Source of the DNA: Cheiracanthium punctorium
Lineage: Eukaryota > Arthropoda > Arachnida > Araneae > Cheiracanthiidae
Assembly (NCBI GenBank): GCA_038373885.1
Contig: JAWZYV010013173.1
Coordinates: forward strand, 1 to 64,000
Length of the DNA: 64,000 bases
Direction of reading: 5' to 3'
Shown here: positions 34,977 through 47,500 of the stretch, in pieces
How the letters are laid out: every line of letters begins with the position of its first letter
Position numbering within the stretch: position 1 is the first letter of the stretch
Position numbers and translations under genes: made by a program
The notes under the pieces: generated by a model
Told to the model about the DNA's origin: nothing
Database searches by the model: none
Seen by the model: the letters and a program-made list of their open reading frames with translations, nothing else

Positions 34977-37900
34977 GTAAGTTGTAATATATTAACATAT
35001 TACATGTTAATATATAACATACAGTTGTAATATATTAACTATTTGTAATAACATGTTTGTATATGGTAGCACACAAGTTAAGTGTTTACAGTTGCTTAAA
35101 TGTAATTTAAAATAAGTCTAATTTATCTAAATTAAAATATAGGATTTTTCTAATTAGCTTGAAAATTTTTGGGGTTTTATTGTATTCGGGCTAATACGGT
35201 AGTGGTCTTCTAATCAGAAAAGGACAAAGTTTTCCACAACTCCACTTATAATAAAATTCTTCAAACCTTTGTTTGTTTTTTTTGAACCTGTGTCCTACAA
35301 TTAGATTTTTTTTAGACTATTCCAGTGTATACGGCTGAAAGGTCTTTTAGTAGACTGGAGAATTCTTTCAAAATTTGGCAAAGGAGCACAACAGGCCAAA
35401 CCGTTTAGTAATTTTAACAGTTGAGAATGAATTGTCCAAGACTCTTGACTTTTTTCCACCATCATTAATCATTTTAGTCATAAGAAAGCTCGGAAGACTA
35501 TTATTAAACAAACTTATTTTGTAATCAGTGTCTGACTCACATAGATCCTAATATACTCATTCTTAGTGACTACTTTTATTTTAATTTTTGTGTGTTAAAT
35601 AAATATACTTGCAGTGGTCATTTTTACATAAAATAATTTTATAAATAAAATTTAGTTTGGACTTGTGAAATAGTTATTATAATTGAACAAACCTGAATGG
35701 TGGAACATGTTAAAGGACAGTATAGTAATTTTTAGATTATCAGCTGTAAAATTGTCTTTTTTCATCAGTTCATTTATTTCCTGTTTGTCTATTGAAAATT
35801 GTCTTATCAGGGACCAATTTGCAGAGATGGAGTCAAACCAGGGCAAAAATCTTCATTGGGGGGGCCCTTCTTTAATGCCATATTACTGGCAGGGCTAACG
35901 GGGCAAAAAACTTATATTTTACACTTTTATTATTTTGCAGTAAAATAACAAAGGAGAAAAAGAAATATCAAAAGTTTTATAATTTTTAAATTATAAAGTA
36001 TGAAAAGTGAAAATAATTCAAATTTATATTTGTTTAAATTAATTTAAACTTCTTCTCAATTCATCAAAATGCTCCATTGTCGATATAGTAGAGCTGCCAA
36101 CATGTGCTGAATATAATTATCTACTTTTTGAAACAATATTTTTAAGGTTTGAAAACAGCAAAATTTTTTAATTAAATGTATGATAATGTTTATTTGAAAA
36201 ATATATTGAAAAAAAGTACTGTTTACAAAAGAGTTTAATTATATTCCTCACATGTTGGCAGCTGTGATATAGCATTTCGACGTAAAGTTTCACTGATGTT
36301 ATCTGTTTCATTGACATTATACATATTCGTTTCTTTCAGATTACTTAAAACAAAATTTCATGTTTGGGGATAAACGTTTCATCATGGATAGATGGGGTGG
36401 GGGGTGGGGAGATGTTTAAAACATTTCAGAATCTTAGTTGATTTTTTAGAAGAGGGAGATTATCACATGGGGCCCTAATTTTTTATTTTGCCCAGGGCCC
36501 ACAGGTACCTTGATTGGGCTCTGCCCTTCTTACAAACACTTTTTTGTACAATTCAAAGTAACTTTCATATCACACCATTCAAAGAAGGATGTTATAACAG
36601 CATAAAACTGATTATTTAATAAGATGCAAAAAGATTCCAGTAGTTCGATAATAATAATATTATGCAGGATAAATCAGGTTTATATTTAGTTAAATGCAAT
36701 TTATCAAAATAGGGAAGATTTTTATTTCACTGCATAGCTTTTACAGACTCATGCTAATAATTATGTAATCATCTTCAGTCTCATTTTATATTGGCCCAGA
36801 GGCCTGTTTTGATCATAAAAGAGAATAAATTCATGCACATAGCCTAGAAAATTTTATAGCCTAAGGGCTATTGTAGGTCTTGATTGGGCTCTGGGTGTAT
36901 TAAGTATGTATTTTGTGCATCTATGGGGAAAAAAATTAACTCTCATTGACAGAATCAGGGGCGCAGCCAGGGGGGGGGGGATATCGGGATATATCCCCCC
37001 CCCCAAAATTTTTGGATTAGTGATGAAATTCCGTCTATTTATACACATATAAGTTCATATACCCCCCCCCCCAAAAAATTTTCCAGGCGCATATCCCCCC
37101 CCCCCCCCCCCCCCCCGAAAATTTTTCCTGGCTACGCGCCTGGACAGAATATTCCCAAAAATTTTGGAAAAGCTATGTTACATCTTAAATTTTTTTCTCT
37201 GTGGTTATTACTTGTAATTTTTATATTATTTATGTATAAATAAAATATCAGAGTTCATCAATTTTTAGGTTTTGTCATGTCATTAGTTTCATCTTTTGTT
37301 TTTTGTACCTCATGTTCATTCGAATGTCAGAATATTTTGGTGTCCCATCGCCACCAGAAGTGACAAATACAGCTTTGATGATTATGGTGTTAAAGGTAAA
37401 TATGCTTCAGAAATAATGTATTGCAATAATCTGAATAGGGCTTATGTGCGATAAATATTTTTACTTTATGGAATTAGTATTCTTATGATATGTAATCATG
37501 TATCAATCAGGGCCGGATAAAACCTTCCGGTAGACCGGATTTGGCCCGCGGGCCGTAGTTTGCCCATCCCTGCCTTAGACAGACATAATTCCATGCAGTC
37601 AGTTACTTATTTTCAAAGACATTTTGCAATCAGTTATTTGTCTGCAGAGATACATATGCAGTGGAAAGTGGTGTCACCTTCTTGCTGCAAGTGAACTCCA
37701 GAGCGGGTGGGGGAGTCTTATAAAGGCTAACACATGGTAGTAATTTGTCTACGGGGCTGAAAAGAATACAGAGTGCAAGTGCAGTATGTGTAATTTATTG
37801 ATGGATTTATCTAGCTCCACCATAGTTTGGCTGGTAGCAAGGATTACCCTAATCACCAGTTTCCCAAATTTATTCGCCAAGTGGCAACTGGCAACCAGGA

Positions 37901-38537
37901 ATTTTATGCTTTACTCAGGTGCCATGTTGAGAAGGACACCAAAATCCTTCCAAAGAAAGGGGTGCCAAAATTAAGATTTGCCCTGGGTGTTGTGTTGATA
38001 TGTGTCCCATAGCATAGGAAGAAATATATAGGGTAATATGGCTGAAGTGAACCCTTTCTTAAGCAGAAACTTGTCTTAAATGAAAATATTTTCTAAGCCT
38101 ATGATAAAATGATGCGGTGAATGCAACCTTTATAAAGCACACACTAAAAGAAAAAAAAGATAGTTCCAGTCCCTTACAATTTCATTTAAGGCAGTTTTAC
38201 TGCATTAGTTTTTGAATGACATGTTATAAAGTTTTATTTTATTTATTTACCTTATTATTCTATATTGTATAGTAATTTGTACTGTTCCATCTTGCCATCA
38301 GATAGAATAAAATATTTTAAGTATTACAAATGGGCCTTTTTCTTTTTTCATATTTAGATGGTGGGTTTAGCATATGAAGTTAATATTCAGTATTTGAAAA
38401 GCTTATCGACAGAGAAGTCTGATTGTCTTAAAGATGTCTACAGAAAAATAAATCCGACATTTTTCAATATTCTGCAATATTCATTTTGTTATGCTGGCAT
38501 TTTAGTTGGTAAGTGTACATCTCTGCCCTTCTCACCT

Positions 38538-38574
<37 letters not shown>

Positions 38575-41500
38575 CATTTATACACCATGTGTATTGAATT
38601 TCATTGAGTGAAATATTTTTGCAGGAAATTTTTTTTTAAAGTCTCAGACTGTCATAAATAAATGTATTTTGATTAAAACATCCAACATGACAAAAAAAAT
38701 TGCCCCAAATTAAGTTAAATTTGCTCTTTATTGTCTGTGGGATTATGAAACAGGACAAAATTGACTATTTTGCCTCATTTTTGTCACATTTTTTTAATGG
38801 AAAGAATTTTTTCTTTTTACTTTTATTCTTTTGATCCAAAATGTTGTATGATGTCCAATGAAAAAAACAAATTATTTGGCATTTTTTACTTTGGTATTTC
38901 CTGTTACCCTGGTGTGACAGAAACTGGTGTATAGAAATGGTGCGAAATGACCCAAATCACAAAAATTGTTTTTTACAGTGTTAAAAATGTAAAATAAAAA
39001 TCATAAATATCCAATAGATTGTGTTTTTTTTTTAATAAAAATTCCTTCTTCAGTTCTATGAAAAACTTTTTAAAAATTTAAATTATAGTAATAAAAAAGA
39101 ATTCTAGAAAGCCAGCAGGGACTAGTTTTGTGAGAATCACTCATATGAGGCTTATATTTCTATTGCAATACATGTTTTTAAAGAAAACATACCGCTTTTG
39201 AACAATTTTTACGTACTACACAGGGATACGACCTACAGCCTTTTAATTCTCTGTAGGTTTCTCGACAAAATTTATATTCTCATTAGATTGTGAGTACGCT
39301 CCCTAGTCAGGTACCCTAGATGATGAGGAACTTCCAAATATTTGCATTCCTGTGAAATTGATAGCAAACTTAAAGAAGACTTTCAGAATTACGTATTAAG
39401 CATGCATGTAACAAAACAAAATCTTAAACATGCTGTTCTTCACAATTACTTTCCTAAATAAATAAAATCTTGGTCCCATTTTATAAAGCAATTTCTGCAT
39501 TTAAGAATTTTTTTATTTTTATTTATTTATTTATTGTTTTTGAAAGGTAGAAAGATGTAAGAGATTTGTCGCTAAAAGTGTATGGTAGGTTTAAGAAACA
39601 GTCTGAATTTTTTCAGTGACATAATAAGTTTGTTTTTACAATTGTTCATGTGCCTTGTGTAGCATTCTCTTGAAAATTTTGTCTTTTGCATTAGATTTTG
39701 AGTGGTCACACCAATAAAGAGCCAACAGTATTGATTGAACTACTATGTTGTCGATGGTGGAATGTTGTACTTCTCTTCATCACTGTCTCAGACGGTTGCT
39801 TGATTCCCTTTTCTTTGGACCACCAACGCTACTTTCACTGTCCAAAAGTTTCTTCCAAACAATCAAATCATTGTTAAAGTACACAAAAGTTTCTGCATCT
39901 CAGTGGTGGATACAGAAAAGTTTCACAGCAGAGGCGATAAGTGTAATGAAGTGTTTTATCAGAGATGGATCATTCATTCACCCCCCTCCCTTCTTTATTT
40001 GTAATTTTCAACCCATATTTAATGTACAGTACACTTCCCCTAATCCACAAACTTATAATCTGCAAATTCCTTATAATCCACCATACATTTCAGATGTAAA
40101 CAAATAATTTTAAATCTCAATTTTTCTTCACTGAGTGGAAGATTGGTGAAATTTTTTACTTTGTTGAAAATGAAATGACCAATATAAATGAGTCTTCAGA
40201 AATACTGTCTGCTTATTTTCAGTCATAGTTACTGAAAACATTTTTTGAAAATTTACCATTATATTGTGACACATGGCAAGGAATAAAATTCTGTTTTAAT
40301 TCAGTTTGATTTTGTATTATTCACCTGAATCGTCTGTTTTATATGTGGAAAGAAACTCAAATCTCGCAGCACAAATGCATGAAAAAAATTCTGTTATGTC
40401 AATATATTTAATTTTGCTATATCATAATCTGTTCATTTATGTATTGAAAAGAGTGTATTTGTGTATGTTTATTCTTCCTTGTTAGGATCTTATTTTATTT
40501 ATTTTTCCTGAAACTGTACTGTTGAACTTTTTTTAGGTCCTTATTACAAATATCGGGTGTATGAAGACATGTTTTATAAGCCATATAGCTCTTGTGTTTC
40601 TCATTTCACCTTCTTAACCAAAAGGATTATTGTTGTTCCTCTGTACATGATGTTCTATCTTATATCTGATTATTTTTTTCCACTTTCAGTAAGTATTATA
40701 ACTTAAAATATTTATTTACATTTAAATAGCATTTTCTTTAATTTTACAAAGTATATTTAAGGGATTCTTTCATTGATATTGCAAAATTATTGAAAATGTT
40801 GTGCAAAAATTATTAAAAAATTATGTATGCTATTAATTTTTTGTGCGAAACAAATTATCTGTACTAAAAACATTGTAAATTTTTAAACCTTTTTTTCTCC
40901 TGTTACCACATTTTTCCTAATATTAGTCATAAAATCTCTTCGAATGCAAGTGTCAATACCTGCTGATTACTGAGGGGAGGGAATAGAAACCAAAATATGC
41001 TCTCCTTTCTTTACGTTTATTAAAAATTGAGATTAGTAAAGCAAAATATTGGGGGATATATCCCCATAGGCTGCAATGACCACGTTCATGCTCATCAATA
41101 TTTAGATTTAATTCATATTTTTAAAAAATCGTTTAAGTTACATGATTACTTTTACAGTAGACTCCCTCTTAACAGAGCCTTCTGCAGCCGTTTTGCTGGC
41201 CCACACAAAAATACAAAGCTGCCCCTGTGCACAGTAAGAATTGCTATTAAAAGATATAAATTGTTAGCAGTTACATTCCAACAAAACTTGAATAATTCTT
41301 TCAAAGAAAACACAGCGTAAAAAAGAAACTATTAAAAACCATAAAATAGTTTTTTTTTAAGTTAGTCTTTTTGTTTTTTTCCCTTCCTGACTTAATTCCA
41401 CAAACTTTCTGATTAATTCTTTTAAATCAATTTATACAGCTAATTCATGTTCAATATCCAATGTAGCTAAACCTGACAGTATCTTGAAAAGCTGTGAAAT

Positions 41501-44500
41501 GTAAGAAATTTTTGATTAACTTTAATTTTGAGAAACTACAATCTGACTTTGCCACACTTATCATCAAAGAAGAAAAATTCTTTGATCGCAGTAGTAAGGT
41601 TTGGTGCTAATTCTAGAGTGTAAATTAGTTTAAAATTTCAATTAGACTTTATTATGCCTAATAAACCAGTAACTAACACTACATTGCATCCACTAGATGA
41701 AGCGCATTTATATTCCCCGATTCTTCGTCGGTCAACATTATTACCATATTTTTATAGTTTTTAACTAGTACTTTTTTGAAAGCATATATTTTAAATCATA
41801 TATGTTGTACAAAAACTGAAAATAATTGCTTTGGGGTACTTATTATATTAAATCTGCATTCTAAGGCATTGATCGCATGGTCTGTTGTAAAAAAAGAAAA
41901 AAAAAAAATCTATCTTGAATTTTAATTTAGGATCTTTTACCGAAATATCTTGTGCTTCATAATCAAATTAATATTTCCTCGACGTGGCTGCATAAATTCA
42001 GTTAGGCAGGATAATCTCTTCGGTCAATTCTCTTGTATCACAGAGCATTGAGTTAAATAAAAAGCAATCCGATCAAAGATCCTTAAAAAATAGTAAACAA
42101 ATATATAAAGCTTTACAGTTTCTTAATCTTTATAGCAAGTGGTAAACTGTAGTCTTTTAACTTCATCAGTTTGCTTAACGGATTCAAGCAATTTAAGATT
42201 TTGTATCGCATTATAAGAGCATTGGAACTTGAACTGTTTGAGTGAGTATAAAATCCAGAAGCCTCAACTGTTATAGAGCTGTCTATTTCAGTATTATTAT
42301 AAACACTAAGTAAAACATAAAAAAAAATATTCCCAATTTTACAATACAAAAGTTAATCACTTTAATATGGTAATGTGTCCCATTTTCAAAAATTAGAAAA
42401 GAATAGTTTTTTTTTTTTTTGGGGGGGGGGGGGGGGCAAAAAAATAAAAAAAAATAAATTAATTAAATAATTAAAAATACAGGTTTCTAAGAACGCATTA
42501 TCTGTGTTGTTAATGACTCAGTTAAAGAGGGAGTACTCTAGGACACATAGATTGCTCGTGGATTTAAAGTTCTACTCCTAGATTGATCCTATATTTTTCT
42601 CCTCTCGTACTGGCCCCCATATCGTAAGCCTATCCCATCCCCTCATATCCAGCAAATTTAACCCCAATATTGCAAGTTTTAAATTTGAAATTTCTCTTCC
42701 TGATGATCTTTCAAGTGGATTAAACACATTGAGGAGAGGAGTACCACTTTAAAGCTTCTGAAGCTATTACAACAGTTGGCTATTAATGTAAATAAATTAT
42801 GCTAATTTTTTTCAAAGATTTTTATTGGATTTTTTTTTTTAATATAAAAATTGTGGAACACTTTTATAGTCATAATAATAAAATATCTACAGTTAATTGA
42901 ATAAAATTTAGCTAGAGATAAGAAGATTAAGTGAAACGGTATTGTTTGAATTCTTTCTAACTAGCAGTCCCGCACGGCGTTGCCCGTGAACCCCTTAAAT
43001 TATGCGATTTACAAAATCCGACATGTAAACTGCAACTCCAGATTAGTACTCTAGGCCGCAATTGTATAACAGAATGTGCAGATAATGGTTCCAGAGTTTC
43101 AGGTACGTACTTACAAACGCACCACTAAAGACAACTCACTGCCGTGGCCGTCACATATTTCCCCCAGAAATATCGTGTAATTTGCATTAAAATTGCTGGA
43201 GTTATTAAATATTTCATCCAATTAAGCAAATTATCTTGTAAAATCCACAATTTTTGATTTAAATTTCTTAAAATTAGGAAATGTTAGGTCATTAAATGTA
43301 TTAAATACCATAAAAAGTACCATAAAAAATTTCATGAAAAGGTCCCATTAGGAAAAATGCGCCAAATGACAGAAAAATCGTAAAACTTGGCGAGTTTTAG
43401 TGAAATATCGCCAAAATTGACGCCAAAAATAAGTCCCCAAAAATTTGGTTTTCGAAGACCTACGACCCATAGAACCCAAGATTTCCAGAACATTCCATAT
43501 TGATGCAACAAAAAGCAAAATTTAACTATTTAACGCGTAGAATACGAATTTTAAACTGTTTTAAACCCCAGAACAGCGGGTTGCTCCCCAAATTCGAAAC
43601 ACAGGGTAAGAAAATTTCCGTTTTAGAATGGTTTTTAATTAATAATTAAAAAAAGTAATTAAAATTTTAAAATTCTTATTTTTAGGTGCACATTATCGGC
43701 ATTCATCGGCTTATATATTCAAATTTTCAGAGTTCTGTGTGCAGTAGATTTGTCTGGAGACCGCACACAGACAGATTTACAAACATTCATTTTTATTATT
43801 ATAGAGATAGATAGATTTGGCATAAACCTGATGAAATTTTCGTGCCATTTCATACTTCTCAAATGCAAACGATTTGTTTTATAGTAGCATTCGGGCAAAA
43901 CTCGCCAAGCATGGCAACCTAAAAAACGGTTTTTTACTTTTGTGGTTACCACTCACTTCAAGCATAAATCTTTTCATGAGGCCAAAGTTCGCCAAACATG
44001 ACGATCTAAAATCGGTTTTTAATTAATAATTTAAAAAGTAATTAAAATTTCAAAATTTTGAGCCTCAGGTGTACATTACCGAAGGAATGGGCTCATATGT
44101 TCGAATTTTCAGAGTTCTGCGTCCAGTAGTTTTTTCTGGACATCGCACGCATGCAGATTTTCAGACATTCATTTTTATTGACATAGATTGGCGCAAAACT
44201 GGCTAAATTTCCGTGCCATTTCATGTTTTCCAATGCATGCGATTTTGTTTCACAGTATCATGCTGGCGAAACTTGCCGAGCATGGCATCCTGAAAACGGT
44301 TTTTTATTAATAATTAAAAAAGTAATTAAAATTTTTAAATTCTGATTCTCAGGTGCACATTATCGGACTCATGGGCTTATATATTCAAATTTTCAGAGTT
44401 CTGTGTGCAGTAGGTTTGTCTGGAGACCGCACACATACAGACAGACAGATTTACAAACATTCATTTTTATTATTATAGATATATATATATTTTTAAAAAA

Positions 44501-47500
44501 AAGAGAGAGAGAGAGAATTTTGTCTGACCACTACGTGAAAACATCTAAGGGAATAAAATGAAATATTCTTAAATAGAAGGCAGTTAGTAAATTCAAATTA
44601 CAGATTTTGAATTCTGTTTGAGGTATTAAGTAAACTGTAATAAAGTTTTTCATGCATCAAGTAAAATAATCTGCATGTAGTAAAAATCAAGAGTTGCAGT
44701 GTTAAAAATAGACTACTTGCTATTAAAAAAACATTTCCCATATGCTCTCTTTTCCATTTAATCTTTATTACTAGCCTAGTGTTTTGAAACTCTAAATGAC
44801 TCCGACTTTGAAAGCTCATTCCACTAAAAGAAAACATTAATTTCAAAAATAAAGTATTTTCTCTATTGACAGTTCGACTCAGTAAGTTGTTACTCTCTAA
44901 CCTGTAATCTTATAACAATACACAGGGGTTATAATTTTGCCTTCTATATTTTTGCCGGTATGCTAATTCAATTCTTTGTACTCCTTCAAAGCCAAAAAAA
45001 AAAAAAAAAAAAAAGTGCTTTTTGAAAATCTGTAGAACTTAACCTGTCAACAACGAGCATCTCAGCTAATAAAGCTATATAGAATGATATTATTCAAAGT
45101 ATTTTTGAATATTTTTTCTTTTTTCTAATAAAAAATATATTTTTTAAGTAAAGCCAAAGTGCCACTCCTAAAATTTCCTACCCCTGTCAGGGGTCCAGTT
45201 TGTCCACCCCTGCTCTTAACCAACTGTTCAAAATACATTTTTTTTAAATTACAAAAAATTGAAAATTTTATAATTATTTAATTTTTTACTTTGTGGAAAT
45301 AATTTATGCAATGTGGAGCAACAAGCATTGGCTTTCTCCATCGATGTTATGCTTTTTTAAAAAATGGTAGAATTATGCAGTAAGTTGTTGAATTTCCAGT
45401 CTTCAGCAGAAAAAAATGTCAGATTTTTTTAAAACTATCTTCTTAAAGCTATTTGAAACTTTTGTAATAATTTGATTTTTGTAATAATTTATATAGTGCA
45501 TTTTCATCAAAAGTTTTTTCATTCTCCACTTTTGACAGACTTTCACTTAACTGGTTTACACTCAGTCCGATTTAAGCCAGTTAACAGGGAATCTACTGTA
45601 TAATTAACATGTTTATTGCCATCTACAAGAGTACTCTTAATTGAAATGGGACCCACCATGGCTGAGTGGTGAAGACACTGAGCATAGTAGAGGGCTGAAG
45701 TGTGAAGGTCCTGTGTTTGGACTTACTGTGCGGCTGTCAATCAAGCGGTCGGTTTTGCAACAAAGAGAATATGTAAAAATATATATATATATTATATATA
45801 TATATTCCTTCTGTTCAAAACTGTAAAATTTATTCATAAGTTTCTAAACACAGTGTGAAAAAATGATTAAATTAACTAATTCATATTTATTTAGCTTCAC
45901 GTTTTTGTACCGAATTAAAATTTCATATAAATAAGCTTATCTACAATTATTAACTTTTTGACTACCAAGCTAAATTCCAAATATGGCCAAGGTAATGTTT
46001 AATACCAACTTTGCTTGCAGAAGATGCCTGTGATATAACAGTGATATTTTTTGTTGACTGAAATAGTATCTCAGGGAGCAGGGGCATAGCCGAGGGGGGG
46101 GGGGTTAAGGGAGTCATACCCCCCCCCCATGAGGAATTTTTTTGCCATACAAAATGTATATTATTCACTACATTATCTTGCACATGTATACATATATATG
46201 GGTTGTAGTAGTTGTAACCCCCCCCCCATGAAAAATTTCTGGCTACGCCCCTGTCAGGGATCCATGTTTATCCCTACACTTAAGATTTAAACAAATATGC
46301 TTAGGAGATGTGGAGCAGCAGTGCACAAAGGTAATTGATTTCCCATCATGACAATCCCAAATGGAAATATTTCATCAGAAAATTTTAAATTATAATAAAA
46401 GACAGACAGCCTTTAACAATAGGCCAAAGCTTTTTTAAAATTGAACAAATTGAGACAGTTATGTTTATCCTTTGCTTAATTAAAATTGAATGCAAACATG
46501 CATAGATTTTTAATATATGACACTGCACACTTTTAACTAATGTCAAGTAGAAAACTCAACCCTGTGTATATGTATACCTACTTCTTCAATTTACGTTTAT
46601 TTTTTACAGTTTTAGAAATAGTTAAAATATATTTTAAACAGGGATTTAAAAAAAAAACTTCTAATTACTGTCATGTAGAAAACTTAACACTGTATAATTA
46701 AGTTTACTTTAATTTTTACCATTTATAATGCATAAGTTTAGCACTTATTTTATGTCAAAGAATTAACTTCATTTTGTTTTTTAGTTAGCTGCCTCAGAAG
46801 AAATTTGGAATTTTCCATTTTTATATCGGCTCTTTTATATGATGCCATGGTTCTTCAGTTTTAGAATGCGAATTTATGTTGCTTTTGTGCTGGGAGAATG
46901 CATCTGCATGAATTTGGGTCTTGGAGCATATCCCGAAAATTGTTCATCTCAGCCAGGTGCTGGACCAACAAATTTGGCTGTTTTACAAGAAATGTTAGTA
47001 TTAACATACAGTTATTATGTGTACACTTGTTCTCTGCCGGTTTCCTAAATGTTTATGTCCAGAAAATATTTGACAAAATTGCCTTTTTATTGATTTGTTA
47101 ATATTTAAAAATTACATATTTTAAAATCAGTTTTAAAAACCTGCCGATGCTTGTGGCAAAATAACTCCTTCATACCCTGATTTGCAGGAGGGTCTCGTAT
47201 GGTAAGTGAACACAGGGTTATCTAATAATTATACTCTGGTTTTCATACATTTTTTTCACATGGCAACATTATTTTCCTTTTCAGTTTTCTTTTATTTATT
47301 TTTAGATTTGCTTTCCTGTGTGGATTGGCAAATGTTTTGCCGCTGGCAAAATATATTTTTCAGAGAGCATTTTTGCACTTTTTATTTTTATGTTTGTTTT
47401 GCAGGGTGTTTTTATTAGCTTTACATGCAAACTAGTTTTATAGTAATGGTGGCTCTGCTGTAATAGCATTGTAGAATATTTTTTAAGGGTTACAAAAAAG

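Noticed and set aside
39745..40107. 120-codon ORF in MBOAT7 intron 3
   Set aside because: Low-complexity, no recognisable domain, inside an intron. CAGTACACTTCCCCTAATCC near 40028 only hints at a solitary pogo-like end.
45659..45740. tRNA gene
   Set aside because: The A box is good but the T arm is degenerate and the stems do not pair. It matches another repeat copy, so it is a SINE.
46945..46956. Alternative exon 5 donor at CCAG|GTGCTG
   Set aside because: It leaves the wrong phase for exon 6, whereas the GTTAGT donor at 46994 keeps the frame.
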